Source of the DNA: Rivularia sp. MS3
GTDB lineage: Bacteria > Cyanobacteriota > Cyanobacteriia > Cyanobacteriales > Nostocaceae
Direction: 5' to 3'
Assembly: GCA_019192545.1 (NCBI GenBank)
Contig: JAHCMI010000033.1
Location: forward strand, 23,300-87,299
DNA: 64,000 bases
Position 1 is the first letter of the stretch, and the number at the start of each line of letters is the position of its first letter. Below the pieces are notes generated by a model, which saw only the letters and a program-made list of their open reading frames with translations, was not told the DNA's origin and searched no databases. Positions 43,799 through 53,591 of the stretch are shown piece by piece. A program made the position numbers and the translations under genes.

Positions 43799-43828
43799 CT
43801 TTAACCTTTAACCTTTAACCTTTGACCT
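43799..43828. repeat. Heptamer STRR array (TTTAACC)n
   Basis: ctttaacctttaacctttaacctttgacct. Confidence 0.88.
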
Positions 43829-43846
43829 AAATAAGCGTACTTGTCG

Positions 43847-44674
43847 ATGGATGCTTCTGAGCTTTTAGAAACAATCACCCAACTTATTCATCAAGCCGAA
43901 CAAGGAGAAATCGATCCTTGGGATGTGCAAGTAGTTGAGGTGATAGACAGATATATAGAACTCATGGCACCTGAGAAAAGGAGAAGGGGGTATGAAACCG
44001 ATCTGTCTCAATCGGGACAAGCATTTTTATCGGCATCAATGTTAGTGTTGTTCAAAGCTAATACTTTGATGGAATTGCAGTCAGCAGAAGATGAGCTAGA
44101 TGCTTCAATGACAGATGAATTTCTGCTTGATGGTGAAGATGTTTTAAACGAGCGGATAGCTAGACTGCCTTTAGAGAAACAGTTGCGACGAAGACGTTCT
44201 GCAATGCCTCCACCCGCACGTCGGGTAAGTTTAAAGGAGTTAATTGACCAGTTGCATGTAATGGCTAAACAACTGCAACTGGTACAAAAAACTAAGCCTT
44301 TAGCGAAAAAACGCCAGCCCGGAGTTAGAACTTTAAAAGCAGCATTAGAACTAGCACACCAAGAAAATCTCACAGAAGTTGCTGGGGAATTAGAACAAGT
44401 TTTGCAAACCAAAGCAGCAGAACTGCATTTGGGAGAAAGCTGGATGAATTTGGAACAGTTAGTAGAGTGGTGGTCTCAAACTCAATCAATATCGAATTTA
44501 GGTAAAGACCATTCTCACGGAGTAAATGCTCATACAGTAAGTGTTTTCTGGGCGCTGCTACTACTCTCGGCTCAATCAAAGGTAGAGTTGTATCAAGAAG
44601 ATTTTTATCAGGAAGTAAAAATTCGCTTGCTTGCACAATCGACTAGTAGCCCTATGTCTCAAGCAGCAAGTTAA
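43847..44674 (+). CDS. scpA: Segregation and condensation protein A
   Basis: LLETITQLIHQAEQGEIDPWDVQVVEVIDRYI...FLSASMLVLFKANTLMEL. Confidence 0.9.
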   Translation: MDASELLETITQLIHQAEQGEIDPWDVQVVEVIDRYIELMAPEKRRRGYETDLSQSGQAFLSASMLVLFKANTLMELQSAEDELDASMTDEFLLDGEDVLNERIARLPLEKQLRRRRSAMPPPARRVSLKELIDQLHVMAKQLQLVQKTKPLAKKRQPGVRTLKAALELAHQENLTEVAGELEQVLQTKAAELHLGESWMNLEQLVEWWSQTQSISNLGKDHSHGVNAHTVSVFWALLLLSAQSKVELYQEDFYQEVKIRLLAQSTSSPMSQAAS

Positions 44675-44960
44675 TTTTGAGTGGAGCAACTATCTTTTCT
44701 GGGGCACTCAAAACTCTAACGCTTTGGAAGGAGCATGGTTTTACACCAAGCTTGAATGCGAGCTTTGAGTTGGATACTCAAATGTTAGTAAACTGGAATA
44801 TTGGCAATTTTATATGACTTAATCTGCCAAGACCCACTTATGTGAATGCATTATAAGTGTATTATCCGTGCTTTTAGGGATGACTTCATACAAATTAAAA
44901 CAGATGATGAAGTATCGCTTAATCTACGTAAACTGGCTTGTGGTTGAGGATTAATTATTT

Positions 44961-46130
44961 ATGAAAGCAATGATTTTGGCTGCGGGTAAAGGTACTCGCG
45001 TTCGTCCGATTACTTACACTACCCCTAAACCGATGATTCCCATCCTGCAAAAGCCAGTGATGGAATTTTTACTTGAATTATTACGTCAGCATGGCTTTGA
45101 CCAAATTATGGTCAATGTGAGTCATTTAGCTGAGGAAATCGAAAGCTATTTTCGTGACGGTCAAAGGTTTGGTGTAGAAATCGGCTACTCTTTTGAAGGT
45201 AGTATTGACGACAACGGTAAATTAGTCGGAAAAGCCATCGGTTCTGCTGGTGGGATGAGAAAAATTCAGGATTTTAACACTTTTTTCGACGATACTTTTA
45301 TTGTCTTGTGCGGTGACGCTTTAATAGACCTGGATTTGACCGCAGCAGTAAAATGGCATCGAGAAAAAGGTTCTATCGCCACCATCGTCACTAAAAGTGT
45401 ACCTCGGGAAGAAGTTTCCAGTTACGGTATTGTTGTTACTGATGATGATGGTCGTATAAAAGAGTTCCAAGAGAAGCCAACTGTCGAAGAAGCAAAAAGT
45501 ACAAATATCAGTACTGGTATTTATATTTTTGAACCAGAAATATTTGAACATATTCCCTCTGGAGTTGAATATGACATCGGTGGTGACTTATTCCCCAAAC
45601 TTGTAGAAATGGGTGCGCCATTCTACGCTAAAGCAATGGACTTTGAATGGGTAGATATCGGTAAGGTACCCGATTATTGGCGCGCAATTCGCGGCGTACT
45701 TTCTGGAGAAATCAAAAACGTACAAATCCCCGGCAATCAAGTCAAAGAAGGAATTTACACCGGTTTAAATGTTTCCGTAAACTGGGATAAGGTAGATATT
45801 ACCGGCCCTGTTTATATTGGTGCAATGACCAAAATAGAAGATGGAGCCAAAATTGTTGGCCCAGTTTATATTGGTCCTTCTTGCTGCGTATGTAGCGGCG
45901 CTACCGTAGAAAACAGCGTGATTTTTGAATATTCACGGCTTGGCCCGGGAGTTATGTTAGTTGATAAACTAGTTTACGGTCGTTACTGCGTCGATAAAAC
46001 TGGCGCATCCATTGACGTTCAAGCAGCTTCTTTAGACTGGTTGATTACTGATGCTCGTCAAGTACCACCCGCTCATAATCCCGCAGAGCGTCAAGCTATT
46101 GCTGAGTTGTTAGATACTACTTCTAGTTGA
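44961..46130 (+). CDS. Nucleotidyltransferase / mannose-1-phosphate guanylyltransferase family
   Basis: MKAMILAAGKGTRVRPITYTTPKPMIPILQKPVMEFLLELL; left-handed beta-helix C-terminal repeats. Confidence 0.95.
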   Translation: MKAMILAAGKGTRVRPITYTTPKPMIPILQKPVMEFLLELLRQHGFDQIMVNVSHLAEEIESYFRDGQRFGVEIGYSFEGSIDDNGKLVGKAIGSAGGMRKIQDFNTFFDDTFIVLCGDALIDLDLTAAVKWHREKGSIATIVTKSVPREEVSSYGIVVTDDDGRIKEFQEKPTVEEAKSTNISTGIYIFEPEIFEHIPSGVEYDIGGDLFPKLVEMGAPFYAKAMDFEWVDIGKVPDYWRAIRGVLSGEIKNVQIPGNQVKEGIYTGLNVSVNWDKVDITGPVYIGAMTKIEDGAKIVGPVYIGPSCCVCSGATVENSVIFEYSRLGPGVMLVDKLVYGRYCVDKTGASIDVQAASLDWLITDARQVPPAHNPAERQAIAELLDTTSS

Positions 46131-46157
46131 ACGAGAATTACCATAATACAATCTAAT

Positions 46158-46193
46158 AAAACCCGGTTTCTTGTTTTCGAGAAGCCGGGTTTT
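46158..46193. terminator. Intrinsic terminator
   Basis: AAAACCCGGTTTCT / AGAAGCCGGGTTTT stem (one wobble) followed by T-rich tract. Confidence 0.85.
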
Positions 46194-46244
46194 GTTTTTG
46201 GGAATTGGCCATTGAAAATTGGTAATGGGGAGAATTTTCTTGTC

Positions 46245-46291
46245 GGGTGTGTGACGTAGCAAAAAACGTTGTTGCTAACGTCACGCACCAT
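46245..46291. repeat. Palindromic element with ends GGGTGTGTGACG / CGTCACGCACCAT, shortened relative of the 69-bp elements
   Basis: GGTGTGTGACGT-AGCAA pairs with TTGCTAACGTCACGCACC. Confidence 0.65.
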
Positions 46292-46332
46292 CTACCTAAT
46301 TACGAATTACGAATCATGAATTACGAATTATA

Positions 46333-46391
46333 CTCACCCCGCGCTGACGCGGCACCCCTCTCCCTTTACAAGGAGAGGGGCTGGGGGTGAG
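46333..46391. repeat. Nested palindromic repeat
   Basis: CTCACCCC...GGGGTGAG flanking CCCCTCTCC-CTTTACAA-GGAGAGGGG. Confidence 0.8.
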
Positions 46392-46407
46392 GTTCCGAGA
46401 TTGTGAT

Positions 46408-48435
46408 TCAAGAAGAAAGATAAGTATACCGACTTAAACTTTGTTCGTAGGTTTGCAACAGTCGCTGAGACTGGGCGATGGTTATTTGATTTTGCTCTAA
46501 GGCTTCTTCACAACGCTGACGAATTCTTTCTATCATGTCTTCGGTATTATATTGTACGTAACCTACGACCTCACTCATGGTGTCGCCTTTGACTACGTGT
46601 TTAATTTGATAGCCCTTCGGCGTTAGTTGAATATGAACGGTGTTAGTATCGCCGAAGAGATTATGTAAATTACCCATGATTTCTTGGTAAGCTCCATTCA
46701 GAAACATTCCTAAGTAATAGGGTTCCCCGCTTTTGAAAGGATGTAGTTCTAAAACGGATTTTACGTCTCGTAAGTCGATAAAACTATCAATTTTGCCATC
46801 GCTATCGCAGGTGAGATCGGCTAAAATACCGCGCCTTGTAGGTTCTTCATCCAAACGGTGTATGGGCATGATCGGGAATAACTGATTTATAGCCCAACAG
46901 TCTGGTGCCGATTGAAATACTGAAAGATTAACGTAATAAATAGAAGACATGATTAACTCTAGGTCTTCCATGTCATCCGGTACGTATTCTTGCTGCTTCG
47001 TGATGTTAAGAATTTTATAGCAGCAAGCCCAGTATAATTGTTCGGCTTTGGCTCGTTCTTTTAAAGATAAAATTCCTAAATTGAAACGGCTTATAGCTTC
47101 TTCTTTGAATTGAGCCGCATCGTGATATAGCTCTTGATAATTTTCTTCGTTAATAGACTGGTAGGTTTCCCACAAATAGGAAATAAGATGAGATTCCCCT
47201 TCTTGAAATGCTTCGGGTGGTTCGTGCGGTACTTCGCTGGTACTGAGAACATCAAAAATCAGTACTGATTGATGAGAAGCAACGGCTCTGCCGCTTTCAC
47301 TTATCAATGTTGGTACGGGAATATTTTGCTCTCTACAAGCGTCTTTTAGCTCTGCGACTATATCGTTGGCGTAGTTCTGCATGTTGTAGTTTTTAGAAGC
47401 GTAGAAATTAGTCTGAGAGCCGTCGTAATCTACTCCTAAGCCTCCACCGACATCAAGATATTTCATATTTGCTCCCAAGGAAGCTAACTCTACGTAGATG
47501 CGACTTGCTTCCTGAATGGCATCTTTAATTACATTAATTGCCGAAATTTGCGAGCCGACATGGAAATGCAGAAGCTGTAATGAATCTAACAAACCCGCCT
47601 TGCGTAATTTATCGACAGCGCGAATAATTTCCGGAATATTTAGACCAAATTTGGCGCGATCGCCGCTAGAGGTTCCCCAGCGCCCCATTCCTTGAGTGCT
47701 AAGTTTGGCGCGTATTCCTAAGATTGGTTTAATTTTTAGCTGACGGCTAACTTCAATAACTAAATCAACTTCTTCAATTTGTTCTAAAACTAAAATCGGA
47801 GTTTGTCCCAGTCTTTGAGATAACATCGCAGTTTCAATATATTCACGGTCTTTATAACCGTTACAAATTAATAAAGCTCCAACTGTATCTAGTAGCGCCA
47901 AAGCAATCATTAATTCCGGCTTAGAACCTGCTTCCAACCCAAATTGATGGGGTTTGCCAAAACGTACTAAATCTTCAATTAAATGCCGTTGCTGATTGCA
48001 TTTAACTGGAAATACGCCTTGATAAACACCATCGTAATTGTAACGAGCTATAGCTTTAGCAAAACAAGCATTGAGACGCTCGATTCTGTCTTCTAAAATA
48101 TCGGAAAAGCGAATTAGTAAAGGTAAACCTAAATTACGCAGTTTCAGCGCTTTCACCAATTCGTACAAATCCAGAGAACCACCACGTTCGCCTTTTGGAG
48201 AAACCGTAACATGACCGGCAGCATTTATCGAAAAATAAGGCTGTCCCCAACCTTCAATGCGGTACAATGCTTCACTTTCTTCAATTGTCCAATTACTTTG
48301 GGGCGAATCTGTAATTGTACTGGGAGACAAAAGTTTCTGAGTTTTTTTATTGTTACTTACTTTAACTTTAGCTTTTTTGCCATTCAATGATAATTTTCCT
48401 GTTTCAGCCGATGTAGCAATAAACTCAACACCCAT
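46408..48435 (-). CDS. speA: Biosynthetic arginine decarboxylase
   Basis: YFSINAAGHVTVSPKG, VFPVKCNQQRHLIEDLVRFGKPHQFGLEAGSKPEL, HFHVGSQISAI. Confidence 0.97.
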   Translation of the reverse strand: MGVEFIATSAETGKLSLNGKKAKVKVSNNKKTQKLLSPSTITDSPQSNWTIEESEALYRIEGWGQPYFSINAAGHVTVSPKGERGGSLDLYELVKALKLRNLGLPLLIRFSDILEDRIERLNACFAKAIARYNYDGVYQGVFPVKCNQQRHLIEDLVRFGKPHQFGLEAGSKPELMIALALLDTVGALLICNGYKDREYIETAMLSQRLGQTPILVLEQIEEVDLVIEVSRQLKIKPILGIRAKLSTQGMGRWGTSSGDRAKFGLNIPEIIRAVDKLRKAGLLDSLQLLHFHVGSQISAINVIKDAIQEASRIYVELASLGANMKYLDVGGGLGVDYDGSQTNFYASKNYNMQNYANDIVAELKDACREQNIPVPTLISESGRAVASHQSVLIFDVLSTSEVPHEPPEAFQEGESHLISYLWETYQSINEENYQELYHDAAQFKEEAISRFNLGILSLKERAKAEQLYWACCYKILNITKQQEYVPDDMEDLELIMSSIYYVNLSVFQSAPDCWAINQLFPIMPIHRLDEEPTRRGILADLTCDSDGKIDSFIDLRDVKSVLELHPFKSGEPYYLGMFLNGAYQEIMGNLHNLFGDTNTVHIQLTPKGYQIKHVVKGDTMSEVVGYVQYNTEDMIERIRQRCEEALEQNQITIAQSQRLLQTYEQSLSRYTYLSS

Positions 48436-48856
48436 TTACCAGTCACCTTCGTACTTCACCCACGAATCTCAATTTAACGCATTCGTGTCTGTGTGGGAAT
48501 ATTCGTAGGGTATAAATTTTTGATAAATGGCAATTAGGTAATGGCTAATAGGTAATTGGGCATTGGGGATATATATTATTTTTATTAACTAGTAATTATT
48601 AATTAAATATCTTTTATTCTATACAGGACTTACGCAACAGTCCTACTATAGAGATTTTTAAGCCTGCTTAAATCTAAATTTTGAGATTATCAACGTAGTT
48701 AAGCTTATTTCAATACTTAATCCACATTAAACGTAATTTTATTTCAAATTCCAATGCCCTACGCCCTACGCCCAATTTCTCATTTCCTATTGACAAAAAG
48801 CGAATCGCGACGGACAAATAACAAGTGATAGATTCATGAATTTATAGGAGATAGTG

Positions 48857-49333
48857 ATGGAGCGCACATTTTTAGCAATTAAGCCCGATGGCGTACAGCG
48901 TGGATTAGTCGGTGAAATTATTAGCCGCTATGAAAACAAGGGTTTTACTTTGGTTGGTATGAAATTTATGAAAGTTAGTCGGGAGTTAGCTGAATCCCAT
49001 TACGACGTTCATAAAGAAAGACCATTTTTTGCTGGCTTGGTGGACTTTATCACTTCTGGTCCCGTTGTAGCAATGGTTTGGGAAGGTGAAGGCGTTGTTG
49101 CTGCTGCTAGAAAGATTATTGGTGCAACTAACCCTCTAACAGCGGAACCCGGAACTATTCGCGGTGATTTTGGGGTTGACATCGGTCGCAATATAATCCA
49201 CGGTTCGGATGCTGTTGAAACCGCACAAAGAGAAATTTCCCTATGGTTTAGCAATGATGAACTAGTTAGCTGGCACCCCCAAAATATGCCTTGGCTGTAT
49301 GAAAAATTTGCTAAGGAATTAGCAGCTAAGTAG
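48857..49333 (+). CDS. ndk: Nucleoside diphosphate kinase
   Basis: [50 protein letters not shown]. Confidence 0.98.
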   Translation: MERTFLAIKPDGVQRGLVGEIISRYENKGFTLVGMKFMKVSRELAESHYDVHKERPFFAGLVDFITSGPVVAMVWEGEGVVAAARKIIGATNPLTAEPGTIRGDFGVDIGRNIIHGSDAVETAQREISLWFSNDELVSWHPQNMPWLYEKFAKELAAK

Positions 49334-49396
49334 TTTTCTGAAGGAATCGGTTATGGGGAGATAGGGAGACAAGGGGATATGGAGATGCGGAGATAA

Positions 49397-49411
49397 GGAG
49401 CAAGATGCTCC
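49397..49411. repeat. Short hairpin repeat (GGAGCA-AGA-TGCTCC)
   Basis: Same architecture as 16742 with compensatory change. Confidence 0.55.
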
Positions 49412-49493
49412 CACTATAAATAGTTTGATAATTCCTAATTCTTAATTCTTAACTCCTAACTCCTATGCCCCATACCCAATTCCCTACTAACCA

Positions 49494-50204
49494 CTAATTT
49501 GTTTTTTCGCTTTCTTCTGAAATTTCGGGAACTGTACGCTTAGAAAATCCCCAGGATAGAATAATCGCGATCGCGGTAATGATTACCCACTGAGGGGGAA
49601 CAAAAGCTTCGTTGACTACTCTGAGCAATAAGCGCAAGCCTACAAATGCAACGGTAATGTAACCTGCGTCTTCAAGGTAAACAAATTCATCCAACCAGCG
49701 AATAAATAAACCTGCCATGAATCTCAGGGTAATAATGCCAATTGTGGTTCCTGTTATTACCAACCATTTCGTATCTGAAACAGCAATGGCAGTAGTTACG
49801 CTGTCTAAAGAAAAAGCTAAATCTGTCAGGGCAATTACGGGTATTACTTGCCAAAGCGATGTATAACGAGGACCGTGATGGTGATGTTGTTCATCTTCTT
49901 CGGAGGTGAAGTGTTGAAATACCAACCAAAGTAGATAAGCTGCGCCAATTAACTCGAATTGCCAATATTTTTGCACCCAAGTAGCGGTAAGAAGCAAAGT
50001 AATTCTCAGCACGTATGCAACGACTAAACCGATGTTAAGCGCTTGACGTTCGAGTTTCTTGTCTTCAAGCCCTTGAGCTATAGCAGCAAGGGCAATGGCG
50101 TTATCTGCTGACAGTACGGCTTCTAGAAAAATTAGAATAAGTAGGACTATAGATGCTTCAATGCTGAAATTATATTGAAGATAATCGAAAATTCGCTCTA
50201 GCAT
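49494..50204 (-). CDS. TerC-family membrane protein
   Basis: FLEAVLSADNAIALAAIAQGL, ALTDLAFSLDSVTTAIAVS. Confidence 0.93.
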   Translation of the reverse strand: MLERIFDYLQYNFSIEASIVLLILIFLEAVLSADNAIALAAIAQGLEDKKLERQALNIGLVVAYVLRITLLLTATWVQKYWQFELIGAAYLLWLVFQHFTSEEDEQHHHHGPRYTSLWQVIPVIALTDLAFSLDSVTTAIAVSDTKWLVITGTTIGIITLRFMAGLFIRWLDEFVYLEDAGYITVAFVGLRLLLRVVNEAFVPPQWVIITAIAIILSWGFSKRTVPEISEESEKTN

Positions 50205-50583
50205 TAGGTGTTTCTCAAACAGCGCAATTAAAAGTTAACAAAAACTGAAAGTTTATTATCGCTTCTCGGTTAGGAAAAGCTACTTTACTAAAGCTTAACT
50301 CTTACGAGCTACTTTCTGGATGCTGGGGTTTGCTTATAGGTACGGTTTTCCTACTGCGACATCCGACGGGCATTCAAAAGAATAGTTAATTTGAGTCAAT
50401 TTTTAAATAAACAACAATTTTCAGCTTAACTATTACTATGACCTATACGGTTATTAAAGTTAATAATTATTAATGCAAAAGTATGTATTTTTCTAAAAGT
50501 AAATACGCAAATATCTTGATATCAGGTATAAAAGTGAATATATGAACTACTTAAATTCAATAAATTATTTTTGAGAGGTTGTC

Positions 50584-52299
50584 ATGTCTGAACCTACAAG
50601 AAATTCTCAGCCGATAATTTTAATTAGAGGTTTTGGTCAGTTGGATGTTTCGGACGAAAAGCAAGATGCATACCAAGGGTTTAATAATGGTACTGTTTAC
50701 CCGCACAAAAAAGGAGAAAATTATATTTATGAAGGATTTATTCTCAGATTTTTAAAGTCAGACTGGAAGTACCAAGATGCCACAAATGTTGTTGGTTACT
50801 ATGGCAAGCAGATAAAAAATGAGCCGGTACTTCCTCGCAAGTTACTGAATTTAGAAGATTTAGTCCATCGAGGAGTTTCTTTATCCCCTCAATTGCAAAA
50901 ACTTGAAGATATGAAAGTTGTACAAAACTTCAAGCACTTGCAGTCAAAAAATTATTTTTCGGGAGATAAAGTAATTATCGATCCAGCAATGGCTTTACAT
51001 TTACTCGAATCAGTAGACAATGTATGTCAAACGATTTGGGTGTTTCGCTACTACGATTTAGACGATAGAACATTTACAACTTATGGTAAGGCACTGGTGC
51101 GTTTAATCGACTTTATTAGAGAACTCGCACAGATGCAAAACCCCAATCAACCGAAGCCAAAGGTAAATATCATTGCTCATTCTATGGGCGGGCTGCTGGT
51201 GCGAGAAGCCATACAGCGTACTTATCCCGAAAATTCTCAGAAAGGGGAAGATTTTATTAATAAAATCGTGACTATTGGTACACCCCATCAAGGAATTTCA
51301 TTTCAATTGATGGAAAATTGGATTGGAATTAGTGCCAAAGATGAAATAGAGCATTTTAATCCTAATTTTCAAAGAAATGCCACAAACCCAGAGTCTTTCG
51401 TTAACTTCCACAAATATTTTCCATTGGAAAGATTGCTAACAATAGTCGGTACAAACTATCGAACTTATGACGTACCTCTAGCATCTTTTGCAAACCGATT
51501 GTTTTCTGTAGAAGACGAGTATGGAACTAATTACAATTGCAGTGATGGGTTAGTCAAACAAACTTATGCTCAAATTCCTGGGGCATTAAGAACATTTATC
51601 CATAAAAGTCATAGCGGTAAGGATTCTATAATCAATTCGAGAGAAGCTTTTGAAATTGCTACGCGCTTCTTTTTTGGTAACTTAAGAGCAAGATTGCGTT
51701 TTGTACGCGGTAAAGTAACTCGCGGTAAAGATTTATTTGGTAAAAGTGAATTCTTTTTAGGAGTTTGTATAAAGCCCCGTGGTGTAGACTTTGAATTGTT
51801 TCATCAAAGTAAAGAAGCAGAAAACTGTTATGGGCCATTTAGTCAAACTAATGCCGAATATTCGGATAACAATATTGATTTTGGGGAAAGTAACGACGAA
51901 CTTGGTTTTAGTTGGGCTGACGATAACAAATTGATGTGGGAAGGTTATTTCGATACCAAGACAATTTTGCAAGATGAAAGTATTGCCGAAAAAGATATGG
52001 TAATGCGACTTGATTTTTATGTGGGAGAGCGAGATTTATTAGGTATCGGTTTTTCCGACAATGTAATCTTCCGCAAGCAGTATTATATTCGAGCTTTGCT
52101 ACCAACTCAAAATCAAGAATTACAGCTTTTCTTACATCGCGACGAACAATTTGCCGATCAAAATAACGCCACAGTCATGGAATTTGTTGATGGTGGTTGG
52201 GAATTTGAAGTTCGCGGCACCGGTTTTGTTGGTACTTTCAAAATCGAAATTGATATTGTTCCTGAAGAAGGGAATCCAGAAAAGTTTTTGATGGAATAA
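50584..52299 (+). CDS. Alpha/beta-hydrolase (PGAP1/lipase-like) with C-terminal beta-rich region
   Basis: PIILIRGFGQ, nucleophile elbow NIIAHSMGGLLVREAI, IVTIGTPHQGISF. Confidence 0.88.
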   Translation: MSEPTRNSQPIILIRGFGQLDVSDEKQDAYQGFNNGTVYPHKKGENYIYEGFILRFLKSDWKYQDATNVVGYYGKQIKNEPVLPRKLLNLEDLVHRGVSLSPQLQKLEDMKVVQNFKHLQSKNYFSGDKVIIDPAMALHLLESVDNVCQTIWVFRYYDLDDRTFTTYGKALVRLIDFIRELAQMQNPNQPKPKVNIIAHSMGGLLVREAIQRTYPENSQKGEDFINKIVTIGTPHQGISFQLMENWIGISAKDEIEHFNPNFQRNATNPESFVNFHKYFPLERLLTIVGTNYRTYDVPLASFANRLFSVEDEYGTNYNCSDGLVKQTYAQIPGALRTFIHKSHSGKDSIINSREAFEIATRFFFGNLRARLRFVRGKVTRGKDLFGKSEFFLGVCIKPRGVDFELFHQSKEAENCYGPFSQTNAEYSDNNIDFGESNDELGFSWADDNKLMWEGYFDTKTILQDESIAEKDMVMRLDFYVGERDLLGIGFSDNVIFRKQYYIRALLPTQNQELQLFLHRDEQFADQNNATVMEFVDGGWEFEVRGTGFVGTFKIEIDIVPEEGNPEKFLME

Positions 52300-52465
52300 T
52301 TGAAAATTGTCATTATGACGAATGGTAGTGCAGAGGGAAAGACAAAATCAAAGCTCTCTCGGCATAATTTACTCAAGCTGTACAAATTGCAGAAATTTAC
52401 CGAATTCAATCCGGAATGTAGAAAGTTAAAAATGAGGTGATACTTATAGCAAACAAAAACGGATT

Positions 52466-52897
52466 TTGAATTATATGAAACTACGCTCTACTTTACACAA
52501 AGTTGCTCTTATTTCTCTTCCAATTTTAGGTATTGTAGCTTTACCAAATTTAGCTCGCGGTAATTCTGATGAAATAGCTCAGAATGTTAACTGTAACAAT
52601 CCCGTGACAACTTTTGAAATGAGAGTTTGTGCGGGACAAAGATATGAGAAAGCCGATAAAAAATTGAATCAAGTTTACCGACAGTTGAAGCCAAGATTAG
52701 GTAAAAGCCAACAGAAGAAATTAGTTGATGCTCAACTTGCTTGGATTCAGTTTAGAGATAAAACGTGTGCTTTTAGTGGAGCTTTTGCAGAGGGAGGTAC
52801 TTTAGAAACAGTTTTGGAAGTAAGTTGTTTAGCTGATGTTACAGAAACGCGGGTTAAGGATTTGGAAGGGTATTTGGAAATAGTTAATAATCGGTAG
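52466..52897 (+). CDS. LprI-like (DUF1311) secreted protein
   Basis: Signal peptide, then TTFEMRVCAGQRYEKADKKLNQVYRQLKPRL...AQLAWIQFRDKTCAF. Confidence 0.85.
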   Translation: MNYMKLRSTLHKVALISLPILGIVALPNLARGNSDEIAQNVNCNNPVTTFEMRVCAGQRYEKADKKLNQVYRQLKPRLGKSQQKKLVDAQLAWIQFRDKTCAFSGAFAEGGTLETVLEVSCLADVTETRVKDLEGYLEIVNNR

Positions 52898-52981
52898 AAG
52901 TTTGAGGCCGTGTAGCTCGCTCTTGCTAATGAACTTGAATAAATTTACACTTTTATGATTGAGTCGAGGAATTTATAAACC

Positions 52982-53575
52982 TTGAAAATTGTAAAAGAGG
53001 TATCGCTAATTAATCGTGGTGGCTTTGAAAAGTCTCAAGAATGGTCTGTTATTCAAAGTGAGATTCGTAGCGCTATTGATTTGATTGTGTACCCGACTGG
53101 TGCATCAAATTTTACGATTAATCCTGCACGACATGGTAACGGTGTTAAACCGATAAAAAATGCCTGCATGACTGCTCTTCAAGAAAATTTTGGTTGGGAA
53201 TTAGAAACTAAAATTACCTATGCAACTCGTTCGCCAGGAAGAATAGATGCAACAAAAAGACTGAATGGTGATTTTTTCGCTCTTGAATGGGAAACTGGGA
53301 ATATTTCCTCTAGCCATCGTGCCGTAAATAAAATGGTTTTAGGACTTCTACGAGGGGTATTTTTAGGCTCGGCTTTGGTACTTCCTAGTAGAAAACTTTA
53401 CGCTTTTCTAACTGATAGAATTGGTAATTATGAAGAGTTAGAGCCATATTTTGATGTGTGACGGGCTGTTAATATTAATGAAGGATTTTTGGAAGTATTT
53501 GTAATAGAACATGACGCAATAGATAGTAATGTACCAACAATTACTAAAGGAACAGATGGTCGCGCTTTAATTTAA
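52982..53575 (+). pseudogene. BamHI-family type II restriction endonuclease interrupted by in-frame TGA at 53459-53461
   Basis: ALEWETGNISSSHRAVNKMVLGLLRG...AFLTDRIGNYEELEPYFDV*RAVNINEGFLEVFVIEHDAIDSNVPTITKGTDGRALI*; closely parallels R.BamHI FETGNISSAHRSMNKLLLGL / YLTDRVTNFEELEPYFEL / NSNVPLIPKGSDG. Confidence 0.9.
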
Positions 53576-53591
53576 ATATCTATTGATATTG

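Noticed and set aside
48625-48642. AGGACTTACGCA motif at about 48628 and again at about 54594 as transposon ends
   Set aside because: Common cyanobacterial intergenic motif, but no transposase ORF, paired inverted end or target duplication could be shown here.
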